A stretch of 43,675 nt of DNA from an uncultured Clostridium sp. (GTDB lineage Bacteria; Bacillota_A; Clostridia; TANB77; CAG-508). Of this stretch, positions 1 through 7,557 are shown piece after piece. The translations under genes were made by a program, and so were the position numbers. The DNA is taken from NCBI GenBank assembly GCA_946491915.1, contig CAMLYR010000003.1, positions 1 to 43,675 on the forward strand, written 5' to 3'. Numbering within the stretch: the first letter of the stretch is position 1; each line of letters starts with the position of its first letter. The notes under the pieces were generated by a model. It was given only the letters and a program-made list of their open reading frames with translations, was not told where the DNA came from and did no database searches.

Positions 1-60
1 CGGCTCATCACACCTATCACTTTTATAGAGTTTGAGGCATAATCTCTTTTGAAAACAAAA

Positions 61-92
61 AACTACTCATAGTTTATAAACTATAAGTAGTT
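61..92 (-). terminator. Rho-independent terminator after tnpV
   Basis: A near-perfect hairpin with AACTACT and AGTAGTT arms and a TATAGTTTATAAACTAT core. On the minus strand it is followed by TTTTTTG, so it would end the transcript carrying the TnpV-like gene. A shorter pair, TTGAGGC near base 32 and GCCTCAA near base 116, encloses it. Confidence 0.7.
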
Positions 93-164
93 AGTTATTT
101 CCTTTATTCAGTTAAGCCTCAAAATCGTTTTTAAGGCATTTTTATTTAAAAGTAAACTAACTTA

Positions 165-557
165 TTATACATAAATTAATTTCTTCAAAACAATTTCTTC
201 TGCTTGATTTTTTATTGAGTTCATTGTACCAACCCAATATAAAGGGTTAGTATTTTTCATATCTTCTGTTAAATCACTTTTTGATTTTAAATCTTCTATT
301 ATAAAATCAATTTCTTTTTGAGCTTGTTCTTGAATTTCTTTTAAATGTTTGTTTAATTCTTTATTCATAAATAATATAGTGTATTCTGCTTTTTTATGTT
401 TCTTCAAATAATTTAATCTTAATAATCCATATTTATTTAATGTGATTTTTTCTTCTGGCTCTAAATATAAATTAGGCATATAATAATCTCCGACTAATGT
501 ATAACTTATTCCTGTCTTTTCATCTACAATTTCTTTTTTTAATTCTTTACTATCCAT
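165..557 (-). CDS. tnpV: TnpV-family transposon-encoded protein
   Basis: A 130-residue protein matching what I know of TnpV, an accessory protein of unknown biochemical role found in clostridial mobile elements. Visible family features are the N-terminal 'GDYYMPNL' segment, the 'GLLRLNYLKKHKK' segment, a charged coiled-coil-like middle (residues 65-95), and a C-terminal 'WVGTMNSIKNQAEEIV' block. Length is normal for the family (about 120-130 residues). The ATG follows a good TAGGAGG site. A decayed SpoIIID-like gene lies just upstream in the same direction (15 bp gap), and a terminator follows. No transposase or recombinase gene is inside the window, so this is either the edge of an element reaching past base 1 or a remnant. 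The family call is from memory of conserved segments. Confidence 0.8.
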   Translation of the reverse strand: MDSKELKKEIVDEKTGISYTLVGDYYMPNLYLEPEEKITLNKYGLLRLNYLKKHKKAEYTILFMNKELNKHLKEIQEQAQKEIDFIIEDLKSKSDLTEDMKNTNPLYWVGTMNSIKNQAEEIVLKKLIYV

Positions 558-571
558 AACAAACCTCCTAA

Positions 572-811
572 TTATTTTATTAGTAATCCTAATTTTACAA
601 TAGGATTCTTCTCTGCTAAGAACACCTTTTTAATTTCAATACTTTTTGGAATTATAGGTGATTTATTCTTACCGTTCTGGAATGTTACTTCGGTGTGTAC
701 TGTACTTTTGCTAATCCCAAATTTTTTTGCTGCACCTCTTACTGTATCTTTTGAGTCTATGATATATTGTGCAAGTTCTATTGCACGTTCTTCTATTGAT
801 ACACCTTTCAT
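572..811 (-). pseudogene. SpoIIID-like HTH regulator, probably decayed at its C-terminus
   Basis: The first ~40 residues match sporulation regulator SpoIIID closely: 'EERAIELAQYIIDSKDTVR' followed by the helix-turn-helix 'AAKKFGISKSTVH'. SpoIIID normally continues with a segment like ERLPxINPxL and a basic C-terminal helix ending near RHIRGG. In this frame the tail (residues 42-79) does not resemble that. In the +1 frame at the same place the DNA reads RTVRINHL and then FQKVLKLKR, which resemble the missing SpoIIID segments, with a stop between them. I infer frameshift decay, although the start codon and AAAGGAG site are intact. It sits 15 bp upstream of tnpV and likely belongs to the same mobile element rather than being the cell's own SpoIIID. 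A functional, divergent short regulator is the alternative. Confidence 0.55.
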
Positions 812-1009
812 TTATTCTAACTCCTTTTATTTAGAATACTTTTGTTTAATTGTATTCTTATATTTTTTGAGTTAGAACTTACAGTTTAAATTGAGTACAT
901 AATAACACTTGATATATTTTCTCATATTACACTATTACTCAAGCTTTTCTTCAAAGTAGCTGTTAAATTCATATTCAATTGGATTATAAAAAAACATCTA
1001 TAAAATAAC

Positions 1010-1047
1010 AAGATATAGCTAAAATCTAATACCTTTAGCTATATCTT
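1010..1047 (-). terminator. Hairpin terminator after the 72-residue gene
   Basis: Perfect 14-bp arms (AAGATATAGCTAAA and TTTAGCTATATCTT) lie just downstream of the small gene at 1070-1288 on the minus strand, followed by a T-rich stretch. The remaining sequence from 812 to 1009 is AT-rich, and I see no further gene in it. Confidence 0.65.
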
Positions 1048-1069
1048 ATTACTTACATTTCCTATACCT

Positions 1070-1288
1070 TTAATTTGTTAAACAATATACTATTCCATTT
1101 TCATCAATATGCATACATTGTGATTCCAAAAATTCTTCAATTTTTTTGCACATCTCATCTGGTAAATCACCATAAAAAATTAATCTAGAATTTTCATCAA
1201 ATCCTGCGCATATCCACCAATTGCTTTCTTCGTCTTTCCGACATTCTACATAGATTCTCTCATTTTCGTCATTAATTCTGTATTGCAT
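1070..1288 (-). CDS. Hypothetical 72-residue protein
   Basis: A small acidic protein (many Glu and Asp; two Trp at 'SNWWICAG'; four Cys scattered through it). I do not recognise the family. The ATG has a strong AAGGAGG site 6 bp upstream and the gene is followed by a good terminator, so it is probably a real, singly transcribed gene. It has no signal peptide or membrane segment. Its neighbour on one side is the TnpV remnant and on the other tcdA, so it may be mobile-element cargo; this is inference from position only. Confidence 0.6.
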   Translation of the reverse strand: MQYRINDENERIYVECRKDEESNWWICAGFDENSRLIFYGDLPDEMCKKIEEFLESQCMHIDENGIVYCLTN

Positions 1289-1496
1289 TCTTGTCCTCCT
1301 TAATACTTACAATATCGAGTTACTTGAAATTTATTACTTTCTACTTCACAGAAAATAATAATAGATAGTGTTCAACTCACAGGAAATTCCTCCTTTCCAA
1401 TAATTATTGGGTTGTTTACTTCTTGGCTATATGTTGACTCTAAAAAGAGAAATATTCGTACAAAAATTTACACCTATTGTAGCATATAAACATAAT

Positions 1497-1542
1497 AAAA
1501 TAAAGTATTTCAAGCACATTTGTACCTAAAATACTTTATTTT
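1497..1542 (-). terminator. Terminator after tcdA, inside a 300-bp gene-free stretch
   Basis: Arms AAAATAAAGTATTT and AAATACTTTATTTT flank a ~18-base loop, positioned 50 bases beyond the tcdA stop on the minus strand. The surrounding stretch 1289-1592 holds no open reading frame I can support. It includes an unused strong AAAGGAGG site near 1390, whose nearest start (GTG) runs into a stop after two codons. Confidence 0.65.
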
Positions 1543-1592
1543 ATTTAATTACTAATCGAAATCTAACCACAGGATTTTTATGTCCTATAAAA

Positions 1593-2285
1593 CTATTTTT
1601 TTATAATATCTTTGATCACTTCTCCAGCTATAATCATCCCTGCAACAGATGGAACAAAAGATATACTAGCAGGTGTTCTAGATTCTATATCATGTTTTAT
1701 TGGTTCTTCCTTAGAATATAAAACTTTTAAATCTTGTATTCCTCTTTTCTTTAATTCTTTTCTCATGACTTTTGCTAGTGGACATACTGATGTTTTATAG
1801 ATATCTACTATTTCAAATTTAGTTGGATCTAATTTATTTCCTGTTCCCATACAAGAAATAATAGGCACCTGTTTTTCTTTGGCTCTTTGGATTAATTTTA
1901 GTTTTGTTGTAATCGTGTCTACTGCATCTACAACATAATCTATAGTATCTTCTATAAGTGTTTCTTCTCCATTTTCTATATCTTGTGACAGATACGTTTG
2001 TACATTTGCCTTAGGATTGATAGATAGAATTCTTTCCTTCATGCAATCTACTTTTAATTTTCCTATATTCGAAATTGTTGCATGGATTTGTCTATTCAAA
2101 TTACTAGGAGAAATGACATCATTATCCACAAGAATGATATTTTCTATACCTGCTCTTACCAATCCTTCTACAACAAATGAACCTACACCACCTATTCCAT
2201 ATACAATTACTTTGCTTTCCGCTAATTTTTGTATATTCTCTTTTCCAATTAATAATTCTGTTCTTGATTTCCATTGTTCTTCCAT
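1593..2285 (-). CDS. tcdA: tRNA threonylcarbamoyladenosine dehydratase (TcdA/CsdL)
   Basis: Member of the ThiF/MoeB/HesA E1-like superfamily that uses ATP to cyclise t6A37 of tRNA to ct6A. Visible features are the nucleotide-binding loop GIGGVGS (residues 31-37), 'LVDNDVISPSNLNRQ' (the D..NLNRQ motif), and the TcdA-specific run 'GTGNKLDPTKFEIVDIYKTS' followed by 'PLAKVMRKELKKRGI'. It lacks the zinc-binding CxxC pairs of MoeB/ThiF, as TcdA does. At 230 residues it is a little shorter than the E. coli enzyme, the usual case in Firmicutes. It starts 14 bp after the stop of the upstream membrane protein with only a weak AAGAAAGAAG site, so the two are probably co-transcribed. In other bacteria TcdA works with a cysteine desulfurase; one is encoded 2.7 kb away. 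Confidence 0.9.
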   Translation of the reverse strand: MEEQWKSRTELLIGKENIQKLAESKVIVYGIGGVGSFVVEGLVRAGIENIILVDNDVISPSNLNRQIHATISNIGKLKVDCMKERILSINPKANVQTYLSQDIENGEETLIEDTIDYVVDAVDTITTKLKLIQRAKEKQVPIISCMGTGNKLDPTKFEIVDIYKTSVCPLAKVMRKELKKRGIQDLKVLYSKEEPIKHDIESRTPASISFVPSVAGMIIAGEVIKDIIKK

Positions 2286-2299
2286 TTGTTTCTTCTTTC

Positions 2300-3163
2300 T
2301 TATTCTTTATTTTTTATTTCTAAAAGTTTATTATATAATTTCTCACTATATTTTTTTTGTAAAAATAATCTTGCTACTCTTTTAACGATTTGCATATTTG
2401 CCATACTTCCATCTTTAAATTCTAGTCTAATTTTATAACTAATCAAACCTTTTCTCAATTTTTTAACTTCTACATCTTCAAACTTTACAAAAAATCCATT
2501 TTTTATAGATTTATTTGTTAATTTCGATAGTTCGAAAAAATATAACTTTTCGTCATCAAAATATAAGATATATTGTATATAGTTTGAAAAAGAAAATAGA
2601 CCATATAGCATATATTCCTTTGCTGTAGGAATCATTTGTGCTAATAAATAGTTTTCTTCTTTTAAATGATTCTTCTTCAAAAATTCTCTAATTGTTTCTC
2701 CATTAAATTTTCCTAAATTAAATTCTTTAATAGATATTTTTTCTCCCTCTGAAAATGTTCCATCATCTGTTTCATCTATTACCATGTTTTCTTTCAATTT
2801 TTCAACAGTTTTTTTTGCATTAAAAAATCCAATCATTGCTCCAATACCATATATGACTACCATTATAATATTAAATTGAAAATTCAAAAAATATATTAAT
2901 ATATGTATTATAATATTCATCAAAATAAAATATTTATTTAAAGTTTCCTTGAACAATACCTTTTTACATCTTTTGGAGATTTTTGCTGCAATTATATTTC
3001 CTAATAGCGGAGACAAAAAAAGCATTATAAAGGTAGGAATATATGCTCCATTTGTCACATATAAAACCATAATTGTGCCAATCATTAATAATTCTGTAAA
3101 TATAATTAACACTGCTCCATATCTTAATAAAAAAGAACTTTGTGTTGTTTCGATGGTACTCAA
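2300..3163 (-). CDS. Membrane protein with C-terminal PH-like domain, unknown function
   Basis: A 287-residue protein with four likely transmembrane segments in the first 130 residues (about 13-35, 40-58, 76-95, 98-116), then a soluble part. The C-terminal ~90 residues ('YILYFDDEKLYFFELSK ... FVKFEDVEVKKLRKGLISYK') have the alternating strand pattern of bacterial PH-like domains; this is a fold guess, not a family match. The last gene step is into tcdA, 14 bp on. Start: the listed TTG touches the AAAAGGAG site with no spacer, which is too close. The codon at normal distance (9 bp) is ATC, three codons later, so initiation is unclear. No homologue name can be given with confidence. Confidence 0.7.
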   Translation of the reverse strand: MSTIETTQSSFLLRYGAVLIIFTELLMIGTIMVLYVTNGAYIPTFIMLFLSPLLGNIIAAKISKRCKKVLFKETLNKYFILMNIIIHILIYFLNFQFNIIMVVIYGIGAMIGFFNAKKTVEKLKENMVIDETDDGTFSEGEKISIKEFNLGKFNGETIREFLKKNHLKEENYLLAQMIPTAKEYMLYGLFSFSNYIQYILYFDDEKLYFFELSKLTNKSIKNGFFVKFEDVEVKKLRKGLISYKIRLEFKDGSMANMQIVKRVARLFLQKKYSEKLYNKLLEIKNKE

Positions 3164-3268
3164 CTCCTTTTCTCATTTTCTTTTATTTTATAATATTATC
3201 ATACATTTGTAAATACTTTTCAGTTTCAGATTTCTAGCTAGAGGGTGGTATATATTATTTTTGATAAC

Positions 3269-3297
3269 TTGATTATTCCTCTTACCTAGTATATAAT
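3269..3297 (+). promoter_or_regulatory. Promoter of the COG2509 flavoprotein gene
   Basis: TTGATT, 17 bases, TATAAT, placed 38 bases before the ATG at 3335. Matches the sigma-A consensus. The region 3164-3334 is the divergent space between the membrane protein and this gene. Confidence 0.6.
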
Positions 3298-3334
3298 TAA
3301 CTTACTTAAAAACTACAAATAAAAGGAGTTTTTC

Positions 3335-4939
3335 ATGTTAAGAATTCACAATATAAAAATTAGAAAAAATATATCTGATGAGGAATTAATTAATTTTGTT
3401 CTTCATAAATATCATATTCATCCTTCTGATATGCTAGAGTGGAATATCTCTAAAAAATCAATTGATGCTAGGAAGAAAGATGATATATTTTTTAATTACA
3501 CGATTGATATTCAAGTAAAAGATGAAACTAAATATCCCCATATTTCAAGAATAGAACTTCCAGATATAGAACAAGATATAAAAAATCATATTCAAATAGA
3601 TTTTCTTAATCGTTTAAAAGCTTGTCCTTCTCCTGTTATTGTTGGAGCAGGTCCTGCTGGTTTATTTTCTGCTCTAACACTTGTCCAACATGGTATAGCC
3701 CCTATTATTATTGAGCAGGGAAAAACGGTTGATGATAGAAAACAAGATGTGGATTGTTTTTTACATGATAAACAATTAAATCCTTTTTCAAATGTACAAT
3801 TTGGTGAAGGTGGTGCTGGTACATTTTCAGACGGAAAATTAACAACTGGAATTCATAACCCTTTATGTCAAAAAGTTTTAAAAGAATTTGTCAATTTTGG
3901 TGCACCAAAAGAAATTTTATATTTATCTAAGCCACATATTGGAACAGATAAATTGATTGATATTATTCGAAATATGAGAAACTACATAATATCAAAAGGT
4001 GGTAAATTTTATTTCAATACAAAATTTATCAATTTTACTGTTAAAAACAATATGATATGCTCTGTACTACTAAAAAATTTAAAAGATAATACAAATTTTG
4101 AACTTACAACCAATCATTTAGTTTTGGCAATTGGTCATAGTTCTAGAGATACTTTTGAATTACTATACAAAAATGGAATGATGATGGAAAAGAAAAACTT
4201 TTCAGTAGGTGTGAGAATAGAACATCTTCAAGAGATGATTAATCAAGCACAATATGGAAAAAATCCGAAATTACAATTACCTCCTGCAGAATATAAATTA
4301 GCATACCATTCTCCAAATGGTCGTTCTTGTTATACATTTTGTATGTGTCCTGGAGGAACGGTTATTGCCTCTTCTAGTGAAGAAAACACAATTGTTACAA
4401 ATGGTATGAGTACCTATTTAAGAAATGGTAAAAATGCCAATTCTGCTGTATTAGTCAATGTAACACCAGAAGATTTTACAGATGCTTCTCCTTTAGCTGG
4501 CATCTATTTTCAAAAAGAATTAGAAGAAAAAGCATTTATCTTGGGTGGTTCTAATTATTATGCACCTATCCAAAAAGTAGAAGATTTTTTAAATAATCAA
4601 AAATCTTCTACCATTGGAATAATTACTCCTTCTTACTTGCCTGGAACAACCTTATCAAATTTAAATGAAATTCTTCCAGAATTTGTTTCTTCTACCTTAA
4701 AAGAAGGCATTTTATATTTTGATAAAAAATTAAAAGGATTTGCTCATCCTGATAGTATTTTAACTGGTGTAGAAACGAGAAGTTCTTCACCTGTTAAGAT
4801 TCCTAGAAATACCAAATTTGTATCTAATATAGAGGGAATTTACCCTTGTGGGGAAGGTGCAGGATATGCTGGTGGTATCATGTCTGCTGCTGTTGATGGA
4901 ATTAAAACAAGTTTAGCCATTTTAGGTGCTGTTTTTTAA
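3335..4939 (+). CDS. FAD-dependent dehydrogenase, COG2509 type
   Basis: A 534-residue flavoprotein. An N-terminal ~95-residue domain precedes the FAD-binding Rossmann motif 'VIVGAGPAGLFSAL' (GAGPAG at 104-109) and 'IIIEQGK'. Other family marks are 'FGEGGAGTFSDGKL', 'LAIGHSSRDTFELL', 'FSVGVRIEH' and the C-terminal FAD-contact 'GIYPCGEGAGYAGGIMSAAVDG'. These are typical of the uncharacterised COG2509 dehydrogenases common in Firmicutes and Bacteroidetes; substrate unknown. The ATG is preceded by AAAGGAG at 6 bp. It is a single gene with its own promoter and a terminator shared with the convergent cysteine desulfurase. Family assignment is strong; function in the cell cannot be read from the sequence. 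Confidence 0.9.
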   Translation: MLRIHNIKIRKNISDEELINFVLHKYHIHPSDMLEWNISKKSIDARKKDDIFFNYTIDIQVKDETKYPHISRIELPDIEQDIKNHIQIDFLNRLKACPSPVIVGAGPAGLFSALTLVQHGIAPIIIEQGKTVDDRKQDVDCFLHDKQLNPFSNVQFGEGGAGTFSDGKLTTGIHNPLCQKVLKEFVNFGAPKEILYLSKPHIGTDKLIDIIRNMRNYIISKGGKFYFNTKFINFTVKNNMICSVLLKNLKDNTNFELTTNHLVLAIGHSSRDTFELLYKNGMMMEKKNFSVGVRIEHLQEMINQAQYGKNPKLQLPPAEYKLAYHSPNGRSCYTFCMCPGGTVIASSSEENTIVTNGMSTYLRNGKNANSAVLVNVTPEDFTDASPLAGIYFQKELEEKAFILGGSNYYAPIQKVEDFLNNQKSSTIGIITPSYLPGTTLSNLNEILPEFVSSTLKEGILYFDKKLKGFAHPDSILTGVETRSSSPVKIPRNTKFVSNIEGIYPCGEGAGYAGGIMSAAVDGIKTSLAILGAVF

Positions 4940-4964
4940 TAAATTATAACCTTGATACTATTTT

Positions 4965-4999
4965 AAAGATATACATTTTTTTATTTATTGTATATCTTT
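4965..4999. terminator. Bidirectional terminator between convergent genes
   Basis: 11-bp perfect arms (AAAGATATACA and TGTATATCTTT) around a T/A-rich loop. T-rich sequence follows on the plus strand. The hairpin overlaps the last codons of the convergent cysteine desulfurase gene. Confidence 0.65.
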
Positions 5000-6136
5000 A
5001 TTTCTTATCTCTTTTACAATTTGCGTCAAATTTTCTACTAAATATTCTACATCTTCTTTCGTATTTTCACCTCCAAAAGTCACTCGTAAAGTTCCTTCTG
5101 CATACTCACTTGGTAGTCCAATGGCAGTTAATACATGTGATGGCATACTACTCCCTGAAGAACAAGCACTTCCTGCTGATGCACAAATACCGTTTTCATC
5201 CAATTTCATTAGTAATTCACTACCATTTACACCTTTAAAGGATATATTACTATTTCCTGGCAATCTATGCTCCATAGACCCATTTATTTTTATATCTGGA
5301 ATCTGATTTTGTATTTCTGAAAAATAGAAATCTCTTAATTCTTTCAATTTATTGACATGTGTTTCCATATTGTTTTTTGCAATTTTACAAGCTTCTCCTA
5401 ATCCAATCATTCCGGGTACATTTTCAGTTCCTGCTCTTTTATCTCTTTCTTGATGTCCGCCATCGATTAAATTTTTAAATTCAATATTTTTACGGACATA
5501 TAATGCGCCTATTCCTTTAGGTGCTCCTATTTTATGCCCTGACAAAGATAACATGTCAATATTCATTTCTTTAACATCAATTCTTACATTGGCACAAGCT
5601 TGAACAGCATCTGTATGGAAAATAATTCCTTTTTCTTTTGCAATTTCTCCTATTTTTTGAATTGGTTGGATAGAACCAATTTCATTATTGGCAAACATCA
5701 CACTAATCAATACTGTATCTTCTGTTATGGCATTTACGAGTTCTTCTAAATTGATCATTCCATCTTTGTCGACATTCAAATAGGTTACTTTAAATCCATT
5801 TTCTTCTAGTGTTTTACAACTATTTAATATTGCATGATGTTCTATTTTTGTTGTTATTAGATGTTTTCCTTTGTTTTTATTTACATACATAATTCCTTTT
5901 AATGCTGTATTATCACTTTCTGTTCCCCCACTTGTAAAATAGATTTCATTTTTATCACAATTGATTAAATTGGCAACATCTTTCCTTGCTTCTTCTATTC
6001 CTACTTTTGCTATTCTTCCTAGTTTATATAAAGATGATGGATTTCCATAAGATTCTACAAAATAGGGAAACATTTTATCCATGACTTCTTTTTTTACCTT
6101 CGTTGTTGCTGCATTATCAAAATATCTTATCTTCAT
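4985..6136 (-). CDS. Cysteine desulfurase, NifS/IscS family
   Basis: PLP-dependent aminotransferase-fold enzyme that removes sulfur from L-cysteine for Fe-S cluster or thio-tRNA synthesis. Seen: N-terminal 'YFDNAATTKV', 'FTSGGTESDN', 'ITTKIEHHAIL', 'HTDAVQ', the PLP-binding lysine in 'SLSGHKIGAPKGIG', and the mobile catalytic-cysteine loop 'CASAGSACSSGSSMPSHV'. I place the start at the ATG (6136) giving MKIRYFDN, because AAAGGAAG sits 6 bases before it; the upstream GTG at 6175 in frame has no such site and would add 13 non-family residues. Length ~383 residues is normal. No IscU, ThiI or MnmA gene is adjacent, so the sulfur acceptor cannot be told from context. Confidence 0.92.
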   Translation of the reverse strand: MKIRYFDNAATTKVKKEVMDKMFPYFVESYGNPSSLYKLGRIAKVGIEEARKDVANLINCDKNEIYFTSGGTESDNTALKGIMYVNKNKGKHLITTKIEHHAILNSCKTLEENGFKVTYLNVDKDGMINLEELVNAITEDTVLISVMFANNEIGSIQPIQKIGEIAKEKGIIFHTDAVQACANVRIDVKEMNIDMLSLSGHKIGAPKGIGALYVRKNIEFKNLIDGGHQERDKRAGTENVPGMIGLGEACKIAKNNMETHVNKLKELRDFYFSEIQNQIPDIKINGSMEHRLPGNSNISFKGVNGSELLMKLDENGICASAGSACSSGSSMPSHVLTAIGLPSEYAEGTLRVTFGGENTKEDVEYLVENLTQIVKEIRNKDIQ

Positions 6137-6312
6137 TTTACTTCTTCCTTTCTTTAGAGGATCTTCTCGCTTCACTGGAACTTTTCTCTACTTTTTTGAT
6201 TTAGCTATATTTATTCAATTTCTCAAAAAAACGTGAAAATTTGTCAGTACAAAAAAATGATAGGTCAATTTTTCTGAACGACATTTTTTATAACTCCTCA
6301 TCTTATTTTATG

Positions 6313-7167
6313 CTACTTTTCTTGGATTATTTCTTTTATTTTATTTATCTGTTTCATTGTGGCTTCATATCCATGTTGATAGCAGCTATCTAATTTTTTT
6401 ACATCTAACAATCCCACCTTATCTGTTTCTATCGTTAAGATGTAATCACTTTGCTTTAAATTTTCTTCTGCTATTTTGTTTCCCATTAAATCAATTGTTC
6501 TCATGGCTATATCCATATAATTGCTATCTTTTGTTATATCATCTGGTTTAAAATTAACAGCTATCACTTTTTCAATACCTTGTTTCTTTACCTCTATCAC
6601 TGGTACATTATCTAATGCTCCACCATCTAAAAATTTATGTTCTTTAAAATCACATGGACAAAATACAGCAGGAAAACTACTGGTTGCTCTTAATGCTTTT
6701 CCAACTGGAATATCTTCTATATATTTTTTATATGAATCTTTTTCATCTGGAATATGATTCGTAAAAATATATTCCTTTCCCTCTTTTATATCCACAGTTG
6801 GTATTGATATCGGCATTTTGGTAATTTGAGAAATATTTGTTATTCCTTTATCTTTTGCTAATTTATTAAACAATTCTTCTATATTTTCTCCTTTTCGAAA
6901 TCCCGTATTTTCTCTTCTTAATACATTATGTATTCGTGAAAATATAGGATTTTGACCTATTCCAACGATATCTTTTGCATATGTTCTAAATAAATGATAC
7001 ATATCTTCGGGAGAATATCCTAACACATATAACCCTGCAATTAAGGCTCCTGAGCTTGTTCCACCTATAGCTTCTATTTTTATCTTATTTTCTTCTAAAG
7101 CCTTTAATACACCTGCATGCGCAATTCCTCTAATCCCACCACCTGATAACGCAATTCCTAATTTCAC
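6313..7167 (-). CDS. Patatin-like phospholipase family protein
   Basis: A 284-residue serine lipid acyl hydrolase of the RssA/patatin type. The oxyanion loop GGGIRG is at residues 9-14, the nucleophile motif GTSSG at 36-40 (Ser38), and the catalytic Asp in 'LDGGALDNVP' at about 181, so the Ser-Asp dyad is intact. No signal peptide, so it is probably cytoplasmic or membrane-associated. The start is GTG with AAAGGTG six bases upstream; an overlapping ATG runs straight into a stop. Substrate and role are not known for most bacterial members. It stands alone, followed by 137 bp with no clear gene and preceded by the long hairpin element at 7.3 kb. Confidence 0.88.
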   Translation of the reverse strand: MKLGIALSGGGIRGIAHAGVLKALEENKIKIEAIGGTSSGALIAGLYVLGYSPEDMYHLFRTYAKDIVGIGQNPIFSRIHNVLRRENTGFRKGENIEELFNKLAKDKGITNISQITKMPISIPTVDIKEGKEYIFTNHIPDEKDSYKKYIEDIPVGKALRATSSFPAVFCPCDFKEHKFLDGGALDNVPVIEVKKQGIEKVIAVNFKPDDITKDSNYMDIAMRTIDLMGNKIAEENLKQSDYILTIETDKVGLLDVKKLDSCYQHGYEATMKQINKIKEIIQEK

Positions 7168-7284
7168 ATTTTCACCTTTTCTCTTTCAATTTTATATAGT
7201 ATTGACATTTTTTACTATTTTTAATCATATATTCTCATATAGATCTAGCAATTTTTTTAAGATTCTAAAATTTGTTAATCTTTT

Positions 7285-7500
7285 ATTCATTACTAACATG
7301 ACTAATGCTTTGCATATGTATTTCGAATAAATGACGAATGTGATTGAAGTACTTGTAGCCTTTCTTGATTAAAAACAAATGAGGAAGCGCGAACAGCGAG
7401 AGGCTCGTTTGTTTTTGAATTAGAAAGGCTAAAGTACGTATTGAGCCGAGGAATTTATTCGAAATACATATGCAAAGCATTAGTCGTATTAGTAATGAAT
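7285..7500. repeat. Long-hairpin intergenic element, copy E1
   Basis: Two 48-bp arms (7285-7332 and 7453-7500) are inverted repeats with two mismatches. Inside them, an internal loop reads GACGAATGTGATTGAA on the left and GTATTGAGCCGAG on the right. A second stem of ~34 bp (left from GTACTTGTAGCC, right ending GGCTAAAGTAC) closes an apical loop GAAGCGCGAACAGCGAGAGG. The same internal loop recurs at 26.87 kb and the loop plus apical sequence at 43.56 kb, but the arms do not. It fills the gap 7168-7557 together with the terminator of the WG-repeat gene. Confidence 0.8.
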
Positions 7501-7511
7501 GTCCAAAAAAA

Positions 7512-7535
7512 AATAGACTCAAAATTGAATCTATT
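7512..7535 (-). terminator. Terminator of the WG-repeat gene
   Basis: Minus-strand hairpin AATAGATTC-AATTTT-GAGTCTATT followed by nine T residues, 23 bases after the stop at 7558. Confidence 0.75.
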
Positions 7536-7557
7536 TTTTGTCTTAAACAATACAGCT

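Noticed and set aside
2964..3176. 70-residue reading frame overlapping the membrane protein start
   Set aside because: Its first residues (MRKGVEYHRNNTK) read the ribosome-site region out of frame, and it is wholly inside a longer gene with membrane-protein character.
7285..7500. CRISPR-like or tandem repeats
   Set aside because: Repeats are inverted pairs within single loci, not regularly spaced direct repeats.
7283..7522. 79-residue minus-strand reading frame in the 7.3-kb gap
   Set aside because: It is the translation of the inverted-repeat element and has no ribosome site.
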